Below are positions 1 to 9,821 of a DNA stretch of 64,000 nt, piece after piece; positions within the stretch are counted from its first letter, which is position 1; each line of letters starts with the position of its first letter. Under the pieces are notes generated by a model, which was given only the letters and a program-made list of their open reading frames with translations, was not told where the DNA came from and searched no databases. Made by a program: the position numbers and the translations under genes. The stretch covers positions 558,001 through 622,000 of the forward strand of contig NZ_JACHMS010000001.1 in the NCBI RefSeq assembly GCF_014205055.1, given 5' to 3'. The DNA comes from Streptomyces luteogriseus. Its GTDB lineage: Bacteria; Actinomycetota; Actinomycetes; Streptomycetales; Streptomycetaceae.

Positions 1-1
1 G

Positions 2-4
2 CAT
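2..4 (-). CDS. Start codon of a gene cut off by the left edge
   Basis: Only the ATG at 4..2 is inside the window. On the minus strand it follows the dnaK stop by 9 bases. The dnaK stop overlaps a GAGGAA ribosome site placed about 6 bases before this ATG, so the two genes are probably co-transcribed and translationally coupled. In dnaK operons the next gene is usually grpE, but nothing of the protein is visible and that identity is inference. Confidence 0.45.
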
Positions 5-13
5 GGCGGTTCC

Positions 14-1924
<1,911 letters not shown>

Positions 1925-1976
1925 GAGGAACTCCTCCCGGTGCGGCGGCATGCGCCGGCAATGCAGATTCGATCGT

Positions 1977-2465
1977 TCATGTACGGACGGGACGTCCACC
2001 GGCGCCGGTGGACTGCAACCCGCCGAGCAGCCGTACGGCCTCGTCGGCCACCTCTTCGTCCACGACGTCGTCGTACCGGCTGGGCTGCATCGAGCGGACG
2101 GAGGCGAAGTCCCGGCGGCCGCCCTGCAGGGCGTACAGCAGCAGACCGAACAGCGCGCCCACGATCGCTCCGAAAATCAGGCCGTAGAGGGCGACGAGCA
2201 GGGCCGAGACGAGCGGGTCCACCCAGTCGACCAAGCCGAAGAGCCAGCCGATCAGCGCTCCGGGAAGGGCCCCGCTCGCCGCTCCGTGCAGGGCGGCCCT
2301 GCCATAGTCCATGCGGCCGACGACCTGCTCGACGAGGCGGACGTCCTGGCCGATGATGGCCACCCTCTCCACGGGAAACCCCTGGTCCGAGAGGTGGTCG
2401 ACGGCGCGTTCTGCTTCCTGGTACGTCTCGTACGTGGCAACGGGCCTGCGAGGCTGCTCGTTCAT
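1977..2465 (-). CDS. General stress protein 17M/YflT-like membrane protein
   Basis: A 162-residue protein. The N-terminal half (to about residue 65) resembles the YflT/GSP17M domain, with a fold recalling a flavoprotein-like nucleotide fold ([17 protein letters not shown], then [17 protein letters not shown]). Two adjacent glycine- and alanine-rich membrane segments follow at about 75-125. The start at ATG 2465 has GGAGGA upstream. The gene lies 52 bp before dnaK on the same strand, so they may share a transcript. In other bacteria such proteins are induced by general stress sigma factors; the biochemical role is unknown. Confidence 0.7.
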   Translation of the reverse strand: MNEQPRRPVATYETYQEAERAVDHLSDQGFPVERVAIIGQDVRLVEQVVGRMDYGRAALHGAASGALPGALIGWLFGLVDWVDPLVSALLVALYGLIFGAIVGALFGLLLYALQGGRRDFASVRSMQPSRYDDVVDEEVADEAVRLLGGLQSTGAGGRPVRT

Positions 2466-2688
2466 CGCCCAGTCCTCCCTGCCGGTGTGCACGGCGGCCC
2501 CCGGCACGCCCCAGATTCGCGAACGGAGCAGTTCTGCGCCTGCACCCGGCAGGTCAAAGAACAACGGAGCCCGTCCCCCCGCGAGCACGAGGCGAATGAC
2601 TCCGGACATCTCGGGTACGTTGTCGGGGACTGCGTAGGTGATAGGGACGCTGTCACCTCTCCGGGGGCTCAGGGAAGGGAGTAATCCC
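2466..2688. promoter_or_regulatory. Divergent promoter region, stress gene/dnaK versus PucR regulator
   Basis: This 223-bp gap separates the leftward stress protein/dnaK unit from the rightward PucR-type regulator, so it must hold both promoters. I see no convincing HspR HAIR repeat (CTTGAGT-N7-ACTCAAG) and no strong sigma-70 pair. Ribosome sites are clear at both ends (GGAGGA leftward, AGGGAAGGGAG rightward). Confidence 0.4.
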
Positions 2689-4461
2689 ATGGCCCGCTGC
2701 CGAGGCCGGGGTGTGCACCGACGCTCTCCCGACCGGGAAGGCAGTCTTCCGCCGGGCCGTCTGGGGCAGCACCCCACGATCTCGCGGAGAGGGTCCCGCC
2801 GGTCCCTTTCCACTCTGGCCTCCCACAAACTGCCGCCAGCCTCTCGCGCCCTGTTCGACACTCGGGACGAAAGCGAGATCCTGCGCCTGGCCATGGATTA
2901 CGTGTCGGCTGTCGGCCCGTACAGAGCGGAGGCCGGATACCTCTGGGTGGACGGCCATATGGTCCCGAGCCCGCAGGTCGGGCCGGGTCATGCGTCATCC
3001 GTCGACCGGACGGTGCGAGAGCTGACCGGACGGGACGTCCCCGTAACCGTTCCCGGCCGGTCCAGGGGCCGGGCCCTGGCCCTGCGCGGACCCGGTGGAC
3101 CGCACGGCTACCTTGTGGTGACGTCTCGCTCCCGGCCCACCGAGGCCCAGCGCTTCCTGCTCGCCACGTTCGTACGCCTCACCGCCGCGGCCCTGTCTGT
3201 CGCCGTCGCGCACCGCCGCCAGCGGGAAGACGCCCTGGAGCTGCACCGACTGCGAGGGGAACGGGCAACCCTCCAGCGGCGGCTGATCTCCCTCGCGGTC
3301 GAGCTGGGGTATCGGCGGGCCGTGCACGAGGTCCTCGCCGAGGTCGCGGCCTCGGGCGGCGGCGAGGAGGCCATCACCGGCGCACTGCACGAGCTCACCG
3401 GATTTCCCGCGCTGGTGGAGGACCGCTTCGGCCGACTGCGGTCCTGGTCCGGTCCCGGTCGGCCCGCCCCCTATCCGGAACCGGACCCCGCACGCCATGA
3501 GGAGATGCTCCAGGGGGTCGCCCGGAGGGTCGGGCCCGTGCGGATCAAGGACCGGCTGATCTCCCTGGTACGCCCCCGCGGTGAGGTCCTCGGAGTGCTG
3601 GCCCTGGTCGATCCCCAGGACGACGCCGACGAGTACACCGTGTTCGCGCTGGAGCACGCCGCCACGTCACTCGCCCTGGAACTGTCGCACCTGCGCCACC
3701 TGGCGGAGGTCGAGCTGCGACTGCGCCGCGAACTGGTCGACGATCTTCTGGCGGGCACGGACGAGGCGAGCGCCTACGCCCGGTCCGAGGCGTTCGGACA
3801 CGACCTGCACCGCATCCAGTACGTGGTCGTCGTGCAGTGGAGGAGCCAGGCAGCGGACGACGCCTTCGCGCGGACCGTGGGCCGGGCGGCATCGGCCGTG
3901 GGCATGCCGTCGCTTGTGGCTCGCCGCTCCGACCACGTGGTCCTGGTCGCCGAGGGCAGGCCGCACGACCACGCCTTGTACGAGACGCTCGCCCGGGAGA
4001 TCGGAACACCGGACGGGACAATCGGGATCAGCGCCCGCTGCGACACCCCGGACGGTATCCCCGGCCGCTACCAGGAAGCGCTGCGTGCTCTGGAGGTACG
4101 CCGACGGTCCCGGAGCCGATACGGCACGACCTTCTTCGACAATCTGGGCCTCTACCGCATCCTGGGACCTGGGAACGAATACCAGGAGCTGGAGGCGTTC
4201 GTCCGGGAATGGCTCGGACAGCTCGTCGACTACGACGGCCAGCACCGTACGGCGCTCGTGGAGACCCTGTCCCGGTACTTCGACTGCGGCGGCAACTACG
4301 CCGAGACCGCCGAATCCCTCGCGATCCACCGCAGCACGCTTCGCTACCGACTCCAGCGCATCCGCGAGATCAGCACCCATGACCTCACGAACGTGGAGGA
4401 CCGCCTCAACCTGCAGGTCGCGACCCGGGTGTGGAAGATCATGCTGGGCGGACCCGGTTGA
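2689..4461 (+). CDS. PucR/CdaR-family transcriptional regulator
   Basis: A 590-residue cytoplasmic regulator. A GAF-like N-terminal sensing region spans about residues 50-190, a CdaR GGDEF-like central region about 330-460, and a C-terminal PucR helix-turn-helix about 520-580 (YAETAESLAIHRSTLRYRLQ followed by the typical LNLQVATRVWKI end). The family usually activates catabolic genes in response to small metabolites; the ligand here is unknown. The ATG at 2689 is preferred because AGGGAAGGGAG lies 7 bases upstream. It stands alone, divergent from the stress/dnaK unit, with no catabolic operon beside it. Residues 1-50 are arginine-rich and poorly conserved in appearance, so a later start is possible. 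Confidence 0.82.
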   Translation: MARCRGRGVHRRSPDREGSLPPGRLGQHPTISRRGSRRSLSTLASHKLPPASRALFDTRDESEILRLAMDYVSAVGPYRAEAGYLWVDGHMVPSPQVGPGHASSVDRTVRELTGRDVPVTVPGRSRGRALALRGPGGPHGYLVVTSRSRPTEAQRFLLATFVRLTAAALSVAVAHRRQREDALELHRLRGERATLQRRLISLAVELGYRRAVHEVLAEVAASGGGEEAITGALHELTGFPALVEDRFGRLRSWSGPGRPAPYPEPDPARHEEMLQGVARRVGPVRIKDRLISLVRPRGEVLGVLALVDPQDDADEYTVFALEHAATSLALELSHLRHLAEVELRLRRELVDDLLAGTDEASAYARSEAFGHDLHRIQYVVVVQWRSQAADDAFARTVGRAASAVGMPSLVARRSDHVVLVAEGRPHDHALYETLAREIGTPDGTIGISARCDTPDGIPGRYQEALRALEVRRRSRSRYGTTFFDNLGLYRILGPGNEYQELEAFVREWLGQLVDYDGQHRTALVETLSRYFDCGGNYAETAESLAIHRSTLRYRLQRIREISTHDLTNVEDRLNLQVATRVWKIMLGGPG

Positions 4462-4656
4462 GGCGACCACGCACTGCGGCCGGCTCCGGTGTCCCCGTCG
4501 CCGTGGGAGCAGGCTTCCCCTCCGCCGAATTGGCTCGTCGGGTATCACTCAGACGGTCGGCGGCGGTTGGAAGGCGATGGCCTGCGGCATACACACCGCA
4601 AGCGTCCTGCTCCGAGCGGTTCCTCCGCGCGCGGAACTCGAACCTTGGACTGTGGC

Positions 4657-4760
4657 CTATGTCGTGAGGCGGAGGAGGCGCTTGTAGCAGCACAGGGCGG
4701 CGGCCGAGCCCGAGAAAAGACCAGGTAGTTGCGGGGATTGCGATCGTAGCGGGCTTGAGC
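4657..4760 (-). pseudogene. Remnant of IS5-type transposase C-terminus
   Basis: Reading leftward, one frame gives RYDRNPRNYL and, after a frameshift, a neighbouring frame gives SAAALCCYKRLLRLTT and a stop at 4657. Joined, these resemble the C-terminal end of IS5-group transposases of actinomycetes (RY-R-NPRNYL-F followed by a hydrophobic ALCCYKRL tail). No catalytic DDE core is recognisable upstream, so only the tail survives. The match is from memory of the family, not a search. Confidence 0.5.
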
Positions 4761-4927
4761 ATGGCCGGCTCCGTCGGTCGCCACTAGAGGCCCGCTGTCC
4801 CAGCTCCAGGAAAGCGTCATCGTCTGGTCTGAGGTCCGGCTCCCCTACCCCCGGGACCGATCGAACGCGGCCCGAGCCACATGCACCGAGGTGATGCGCC
4901 AACACCTCTGAAAGGCTCGTGATCTTG

Positions 4928-4957
4928 GTGCCAACTACCCCTCTTTTGTGCCAACTA
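4928..4957. repeat. Direct repeat GTGCCAACTA, two copies, period 20 bp
   Basis: The 10-mer GTGCCAACTA occurs at 4928-4937 and 4948-4957, just downstream of the acyl-CoA dehydrogenase stop and beside the transposase remnant. It may be target-site or IS-end debris, or a two-copy binding site. Confidence 0.6.
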
Positions 4958-4977
4958 AAAATCCTCGTCACGCCCCG

Positions 4978-6156
4978 TCACCGTCGCACCCTCGGCATCC
5001 CCAACCCGATCCACGAGATGATCTCCCGCTGGATCTCGTTGTTGCCGCCGCCGAAGGTGAAGATGACCGCCGAGCGGTAGCCGCGTTCGAGTTCGCCGTG
5101 CAGGACCGCTCCGGTCGAGCCCTCCTTGAGGGCGCCGGGGGCCGCGACGATCTCCATGAGCCAGGCGTAGGCGTCGCGCCGGGCCTCCGAGCCGTAGACC
5201 TTGACGGCGGAGGCGTCCTGGGGGGTGAGGGTGCCGTCCTGGACGGCGCCGACCATCTGCCAGTTGAGCAGCTTCAGCGCGTCCAGCCGGGCGTGGGTGC
5301 GGGCCAGGAGGCGGCGTACCCACGGCAGGTCGGCGACGCGGCGGCCGTCCGCGAGCTTGGTCTCCATCGCCCAGCGCTGCACGTCGTGCAGGGCGCGGAT
5401 CGCCATGGTGCCGTGCGCTGCCAGGGTCACGCGTTCGTGGTTGAGCTGGTTGGTGATCAGCCGCCAGCCCTGGTTCTCGGCGCCGACCCGGCGGGAGACG
5501 GGGACACGGACGTTCTCGTAGTAGCTGGCGGTGGTGTCGTGCGAGGCGAGGGTATTGATCAGGGTGCAGGAGTAGCCCGGGTCGGTGGTCGGCACCAGGA
5601 GCATGGTGATGCCCCTGTGCGGCGGGGCGTCGGGGTCGGTGCGGACCGCCAGCCACACCCAGTCGGCCGTGTCGCCGTTGGTCGTCCAGATCTTCTGGCC
5701 GTCGACGACGTACTCGTCGCCCTCCAGGACCCCCCGGGTGCGCAGGGACGCCAGGTCGGTGCCCGCGCCGGGCTCGCTGTAGCCGATGGCGAAGTCGATC
5801 TCGCCCGAGAGGATCTTCGGCAGGAAGTACGCCTTCTGCTCGTCGGTGCCGTACCGCATGATCGTCGGTCCGACGGTGTTCAGCGCCATGAGCGGCAGCG
5901 GGACGCCGGCCTGGGCGGCCTCGTCGAAGAAGATGAACTGCTCCATGGCCGTCAGGCCGCGCCCGCCGTACTCCTTCGGCCAGCCCACCCCGAGCCAGCC
6001 GTCCGTACCGAGCCGCCGGATGGTCTCGCGGTAGAACCGCTTCTGGGCGGCCGGGTCGCCGTGCCGGGCGTAGGTGTGGTCCGGGACGAGTTCGGCGAAG
6101 TAGGACCGCAGTTCGGTGCGCAGCCGCTGCTGCTCGGGCGTGTATTCGAGGTGCAC
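4978..6156 (-). CDS. Acyl-CoA dehydrogenase (FadE type)
   Basis: A flavoenzyme that would oxidise an acyl-CoA to the 2-enoyl-CoA, passing electrons to electron-transfer flavoprotein. The 392-residue product shows the N-terminal helical domain (YTPEQQRLRTELRSYFAELV), the FAD/substrate motif YSEPGAGTDLASL at about 135, KIWTTNG at about 165, and the C-terminal FGGGNNEIQREIISWIGLGM. That last motif is typical of FadE proteins linked to steroid or branched-chain degradation in actinobacteria. The start is GTG at 6156 with GGAGG four bases upstream; an ATG 39 bases earlier lacks a ribosome site. No other beta-oxidation genes flank it, so the substrate is unknown. Confidence 0.9.
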   Translation of the reverse strand: MHLEYTPEQQRLRTELRSYFAELVPDHTYARHGDPAAQKRFYRETIRRLGTDGWLGVGWPKEYGGRGLTAMEQFIFFDEAAQAGVPLPLMALNTVGPTIMRYGTDEQKAYFLPKILSGEIDFAIGYSEPGAGTDLASLRTRGVLEGDEYVVDGQKIWTTNGDTADWVWLAVRTDPDAPPHRGITMLLVPTTDPGYSCTLINTLASHDTTASYYENVRVPVSRRVGAENQGWRLITNQLNHERVTLAAHGTMAIRALHDVQRWAMETKLADGRRVADLPWVRRLLARTHARLDALKLLNWQMVGAVQDGTLTPQDASAVKVYGSEARRDAYAWLMEIVAAPGALKEGSTGAVLHGELERGYRSAVIFTFGGGNNEIQREIISWIGLGMPRVRR

Positions 6157-6232
6157 GGCGCCTCCAGGCTCCCAAGACCGGTCCTGTCGGCGCACACCGT
6201 AGAACGTGTTTCAGAAATTGGGAATGGCATTG

Positions 6233-6607
6233 TCAGTTCAGGGTGGCGAGGAAGTCCGTGCACGCCCTTGCGCAGGCGCGGCACGCCGCCGCCGAGTCCT
6301 CCGCTCCCGCTTGCCTGTCGAAGACGTGGGCGGCTTCCAGGCACACGGTCCGGCACCACTCCACCTGGACTCGGATGGTGCTCTCGTCCACCTGGTTCTG
6401 CTCGGACAGCACACGGCAGGTCGCGTCGCAGACCTCCGCGCACATGATGCCCTTGCGTCGTACGAGTTCCTGGTTCTCGGTGCCGTCGGGATCCACGAGG
6501 CTCGCGCGCAGCGCGCACGCCCGCGCGCACTCAGTGCACGCCTGCGCACAGGCGAAACGGTCCTCCAGGAACCGGAACAGCTCCTGCTGGGATGTCGTCG
6601 AAGTCAC
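6233..6607 (-). CDS. Cysteine-rich four-helix-bundle copper-binding protein (DUF326/Csp-like)
   Basis: A 124-residue soluble protein with twelve cysteines in helical repeats: CAQACTECARAC, CAEVCDATC, CRTVC and CRACARAC. This is the pattern of cytosolic copper-storage proteins (Csp3) and the DUF326 family, whose helices line a tube with cysteine thiols that hold Cu(I). No signal peptide is visible, which favours a cytosolic role in copper buffering. The GTG at 6607 is chosen because sequence upstream is the low-complexity product of a 21-bp tandem repeat; the ribosome site is weak. No CsoR, CopZ or CopA gene is next to it. Confidence 0.78.
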   Translation of the reverse strand: MTSTTSQQELFRFLEDRFACAQACTECARACALRASLVDPDGTENQELVRRKGIMCAEVCDATCRVLSEQNQVDESTIRVQVEWCRTVCLEAAHVFDRQAGAEDSAAACRACARACTDFLATLN

Positions 6608-6707
6608 ACCGCGCGGGTAGCCCCGGTCGGTGCCGGTCAAACCCGTGATACCCGGTGTTCCCCGATGTTCCGTCCGGTGCGGCGGTCGCCCGGGCCCAGC
6701 GGGATCG

Positions 6708-6790
6708 GAGGAGACCAGCGGGTTCACGGACGCGCCCAGCAGGTTCACCGAGGAGACCAGCAGGTTCACGGAGGGGACCAGGGGTACCCG
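6708..6790. repeat. 21-bp tandem repeat, about four copies
   Basis: Four consecutive units start at 6708, 6729, 6750 and 6771. Units 1 and 3 differ at one base; unit 2 differs more and unit 4 decays toward its end. A shared core is CCAGC(A/G)GGTTCAC. The period is a multiple of three, so an open frame runs through, but the repeat lies between the copper-storage gene and the DUF6479 gene in their shared upstream region. Confidence 0.85.
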
Positions 6791-6796
6791 CGTGCC

Positions 6797-7162
6797 ATGA
6801 ATAGCGCATGGATGGAGATGGCCGCGGGCAGTGGCGCCGTCGGCATCGGGCTGGTCGTGGCGGGTGTGGTGGTCGTGGCCCTGCTGCTGGGGGCCTTCGT
6901 CCTCGGCGTGCGCGTCAAGCGCAGGGAGCTGCCCACACCCCGCCCGGACGAGCAGCCGCGGCTGCCCGACGGGGGCCCGGTCCGCGAGACGAGTGAGCGC
7001 CGGGAGCCCGAGGAGGTCCCCCGGAGCGACGAGCGCCTGACCCCGCACCAGCTGAAGGGTCAGGGCACCATGAGCGACCGCACGAGCGCGTCGCAGGAGC
7101 GCCCTCGCTGGAACGAGGGCAGCAGCGGTTCGTTCGGCAGCGGCGGCCCGGGCGGCGGCTGA
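6797..7162 (+). CDS. DUF6479-like single-pass membrane protein
   Basis: A 121-residue protein with a short N-terminus, one strong transmembrane segment at about residues 13-38 (glycine, valine and alanine rich) and a charged cytoplasmic tail. The tail contains LPDGGPVRETSE, RLTPHQLK and ends in GSSGSFGSGGPGGG; this arrangement is typical of the Streptomyces DUF6479 family, for which I know no function. The ribosome site before ATG 6797 is weak, so starts at codons 6 or 8 are possible. A strong hairpin follows the stop. Confidence 0.7.
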   Translation: MNSAWMEMAAGSGAVGIGLVVAGVVVVALLLGAFVLGVRVKRRELPTPRPDEQPRLPDGGPVRETSERREPEEVPRSDERLTPHQLKGQGTMSDRTSASQERPRWNEGSSGSFGSGGPGGG

Positions 7163-7202
7163 ACCCGGGAGCCTGCGGCCGGCGTGGCCGCGAAAACCTG
7201 GC

Positions 7203-7234
7203 AGAAGGGCCCGTGCCTGTGCACGGGCCCTTCT
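7203..7234 (+). terminator. Rho-independent-type hairpin
   Basis: A perfect 14-bp stem (7203-7216 with 7221-7234) and a 4-base loop CTGT lie 40 bp after the DUF6479 stop. There is no T-run, as is usual in high-GC actinomycetes. It isolates the upstream gene from the sigma factor. Confidence 0.85.
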
Positions 7235-7302
7235 CCATGTCCGGAGCCGGCGGCACAGGTGTGAGGTGGATCACAGGTTCCAAGTGCATCGTGGAGCGGG
7301 GG

Positions 7303-7344
7303 CCTGCGTCTTTTGAGAGGTGTAGGGGGCCACTGAGACGCAGG
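7303..7344 (+). promoter_or_regulatory. Inverted repeat in the 5' leader of the sigma factor gene
   Basis: CCTGCGTCT (7303-7311) pairs perfectly with AGACGCAGG (7336-7344). The hairpin ends 9 bases before the sigma factor ATG, so it sits on or beside the ribosome site. It could be an operator or could control translation; neither is shown. Confidence 0.5.
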
Positions 7345-7353
7345 ACGGTGAGG

Positions 7354-7860
7354 ATGGAGCAGGTTCGGGCGGACGGCTTCGACGAGTTCGCGGCCGCCCG
7401 TTGGTCGACGCTGCTCCATGTCGCGCGTCTGCTCACGGGGGGCGACCGGCAGCGTGCCGAGGATCTGGTGCAGGAGGCGTTGGTCAAGCTGTGGTTCGCC
7501 TGGCCGAAGATCGCCGATCAGGCTCCGGAGGCGTATGTCCGCACGGTGCTGGTACGGCTGGCGGCACGCTCGGCGCGGCGGCGCTGGTGGGGGGAGCGTC
7601 CGGTGGAGCAGCTGCCCGACCGGGCCGGCCCGGTCGACGTGTCGTCCGCCGTCGCGGAGCGTTCGCGGCTGGAGGCGGCGCTGGCCCAGCTGTCGCCCAA
7701 GCAGCGGGCGGCGGTGGTGCTGCGCTACTACGAGGACCTGCCCGAAGCCCAGGTCGCACAGGCCCTGGGCTGTCCGGTGGGCACCGCCAGGTCCCATGCG
7801 TCACGCGGAGTCGCACGGCTCCGTCAGATCCTGTCCGACGCCGTCAGGCCCGTGACATGA
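7354..7860 (+). CDS. SigE-family (ECF-like) RNA polymerase sigma factor
   Basis: A 168-residue sigma factor that would redirect RNA polymerase to a small regulon. Region 2 lies at about residues 10-75 (ARLLTGGDRQRAEDLVQEAL) and region 4 at about 110-158 (LSPKQRAAVVLRYYEDLPEA, then the helix-turn-helix with GTARSHASRGVARLR). Length and sequence match the actinobacterial SigE family of short ECF sigma factors. ATG 7354 follows GTGAGG. The next gene starts 11 bases after the stop and encodes a membrane protein likely to be its partner. Confidence 0.92.
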   Translation: MEQVRADGFDEFAAARWSTLLHVARLLTGGDRQRAEDLVQEALVKLWFAWPKIADQAPEAYVRTVLVRLAARSARRRWWGERPVEQLPDRAGPVDVSSAVAERSRLEAALAQLSPKQRAAVVLRYYEDLPEAQVAQALGCPVGTARSHASRGVARLRQILSDAVRPVT

Positions 7861-7871
7861 AAGGAGAACCG

Positions 7872-8393
7872 ATGGACGACTTCGAGCGGGACCTGTCGCG
7901 GCTGATGCGCGACACCCAGCAGCACGCCCCCTACGAGCCCGAGCACCGGCAGCGGCTGCACGCGGGCATCAGGACCCGCCGCAGGTCGCGGTTGCTGTGG
8001 AAGGCGGGCGGGTCCGCCGTGGCCGTGGCGGGGCTCAGTGTCGGACTGGCCCTGCTGCCCGGCATGCTCACCCGGGCCCAGCCCGCCGATCCCCGGCCGC
8101 AGCCGGCGACGAGCCCGACGACCTCTCCGGACGGCACGCCGACGACCGAGCCGTCGGCGACGAGCCCGACTCCGAGCCGGCAGCCCGAGACGACCCTGCC
8201 TGCCACCACGACCGGCACCATCACTCCGTCCGGGACGGCGGACGAGCCGGTCGACCCCACCCCGACGGCCACGGCCTCCGAGAGCCGGACCGGCACGACG
8301 CCGCCCGCACCACCGCCCGCCCCGACACCGACGACGGCCCCTCCGTCCGCGCTGGACTCCGAGGAACCCTCCGCATCGGCCTCCATCGAGTAG
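7872..8393 (+). CDS. Membrane protein, probable partner of the sigma factor
   Basis: A 173-residue protein with a soluble N-terminus (DDFERDLSRLMRDTQQHAPY), a basic RTRRRSR stretch, one transmembrane helix at about residues 43-63, and a long extracellular tail of threonine, proline and serine. This topology is common for genes co-transcribed with SigE-family sigma factors. No zinc-binding HxxxCxxC anti-sigma motif is present, so an anti-sigma role is inferred only from context. ATG 7872 has AAAGGAG 7 bases upstream; an earlier overlapping ATG at 7857 lacks one. Confidence 0.72.
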   Translation: MDDFERDLSRLMRDTQQHAPYEPEHRQRLHAGIRTRRRSRLLWKAGGSAVAVAGLSVGLALLPGMLTRAQPADPRPQPATSPTTSPDGTPTTEPSATSPTPSRQPETTLPATTTGTITPSGTADEPVDPTPTATASESRTGTTPPAPPPAPTPTTAPPSALDSEEPSASASIE

Positions 8394-8546
8394 CCGCCTG
8401 AGCGGCCCTGCACGTCAGGGACTCCTCACACGTCAGGGGCGTCTCGCCCCGGATTTCCTCACCGCACCACCGCCATGGGCGCCTTCGGCCTGCCCGGAAC
8501 CGGCGCTCGGGCCTGCCCCGCGCCAGAAAGAGACCGTGAGACAGCC

Positions 8547-9821
8547 ATGCGAACCGTACGGCGGTCGGCCCTGATCGACCGCCCGATACCCGAGCCGTCC
8601 GCGCTGCCACGCCGGGCGCCGCTGCCCGCGCACCACCCGGATCCCGTGCTGGACGTGGTCGTTCCCGTGTACAACGAGGAACACGACCTGGAGCCCTGCG
8701 TCCGGCGGCTGCACGCGCACCTCGGCGAGACCTTCCCCTACGCGTTCCGCATCACCATCGCCGACAACGCCAGCACCGACGGGACCTCGCGGATCGCCGC
8801 ACGGCTGGCCGCGGAACTGCCCGGCACGGACTTCATCCGGCTGGCGGAGAAGGGGCGGGGCCGTGCGCTGCACGCCGCGTGGTCCCGTTCCCGCGCCCCG
8901 GTGCTCGCCTATCTGGACGTGGATCTGTCCACCGATCTCGCCGCGCTGCTGCCGCTGGTCGCGCCGCTGATCTCGGGCCACTCGGACATCGCCATCGGCA
9001 CCCGGCTGGCCCGTGGCTCGCGGGTGGTGCGCGGACCGAAACGGGAGTTCATCTCCCGCTGCTACAACGGGCTGCTGCGCGGCACGCTCGCCGTGGGCTT
9101 CTCCGACGCGCAGTGCGGGTTCAAGGCGGTGCGGCGGGACGTCGCCGAGCGGCTGCTGCCGCTGGTGGAGGACCGGGAGTGGTTCTTCGACACCGAGTTG
9201 CTGGTCATCGCCGAGCGCGCGGGGCTGCGGATCCACGAGGTGCCGGTGGACTGGGTGGACGACCCCGACAGCCGGGTCCACATCGTCTCCACGGCGCTGG
9301 CCGATCTGCGGGGCATGGCCAGGCTGGGGCGGGCCCTGGCCTGCGGGAGACTGCCGCTGTCCGCGCTGCGGCGCAGCGGCGGTGACCTCGACGGGGAGCT
9401 GCCCGCGGGTCTGGCCCGGCAGGTGGTGCGCTTCGCCGCCGTCGGCGCCGCCAGCACCCTGTGCTACCTGCTGCTGTACACCGTGCTCAGACCGGCGACG
9501 GGAGCGCAGGCCGCCAACGCGCTGGCCCTGTTCGCCAGCGCGATCGCCAACACGGCGGCCAACCGGCGGCTCACCTTCGGCGTACGGGGTCGCGGCGGCG
9601 CGCTCCGCCACCACCTCAAGGGCCTCGCCGCCTTCCTGATCGGGCTGGCCCTGACCAGCGGTTCGCTGGCCGCCTTGCACCACATCGCACCCGGGACCGG
9701 CCACCGGGTCGAGCTGCTGACGCTGATCGCCGCCAACCTGGCCGCGACGCTGCTGCGCTTCCTCCTCTTCCGGGCCTGGGTGTTCCCGGCCCGCCGCACG
9801 ACAGGAACCACCGCCCCATGA
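8547..9821 (+). CDS. Fused GT2 polyprenyl glycosyltransferase and GtrA-type membrane protein
   Basis: A 424-residue two-part protein. Residues about 35-280 are a GT-A family 2 transferase like dolichol-phosphate mannose synthase: VVVPVYNEEHDLEPC, then ADNASTDGTS, then the metal-binding LDVDLSTDL and the late QCGFKAVRRD. Residues about 290-420 are a four-helix GtrA-like segment (VVRFAAVGAASTLCYLLLY onward). Such proteins make a polyprenyl-phosphate sugar on the cytoplasmic face, and the GtrA part is thought to help it cross the membrane. The next gene overlaps by 4 bases and encodes a membrane glycosyltransferase that could use the lipid-linked sugar. Confidence 0.9.
   Translation: MRTVRRSALIDRPIPEPSALPRRAPLPAHHPDPVLDVVVPVYNEEHDLEPCVRRLHAHLGETFPYAFRITIADNASTDGTSRIAARLAAELPGTDFIRLAEKGRGRALHAAWSRSRAPVLAYLDVDLSTDLAALLPLVAPLISGHSDIAIGTRLARGSRVVRGPKREFISRCYNGLLRGTLAVGFSDAQCGFKAVRRDVAERLLPLVEDREWFFDTELLVIAERAGLRIHEVPVDWVDDPDSRVHIVSTALADLRGMARLGRALACGRLPLSALRRSGGDLDGELPAGLARQVVRFAAVGAASTLCYLLLYTVLRPATGAQAANALALFASAIANTAANRRLTFGVRGRGGALRHHLKGLAAFLIGLALTSGSLAALHHIAPGTGHRVELLTLIAANLAATLLRFLLFRAWVFPARRTTGTTAP

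Larger units (their letters stand above)
4462..4977. other. 516-bp gap with IS debris and short direct repeats
   Basis: No intact gene is visible between the PucR regulator and the acyl-CoA dehydrogenase, which converge here. The gap holds a decayed transposase tail (4657-4760, minus strand) and the direct repeat GTGCCAACTA at 4928-4937 and 4948-4957. Short open frames in this stretch have poor codon bias. Confidence 0.6.

Noticed and set aside
1925..2688. HspR (HAIR) operator for dnaK
   Set aside because: No CTTGAGT-N7-ACTCAAG or close variant found upstream of dnaK or its neighbour.
4629..4660. T-loop-like string (GGTTCGAGTTCC on the minus strand) suggesting a tRNA
   Set aside because: No paired T-stem, acceptor stem or anticodon arm can be drawn around it.
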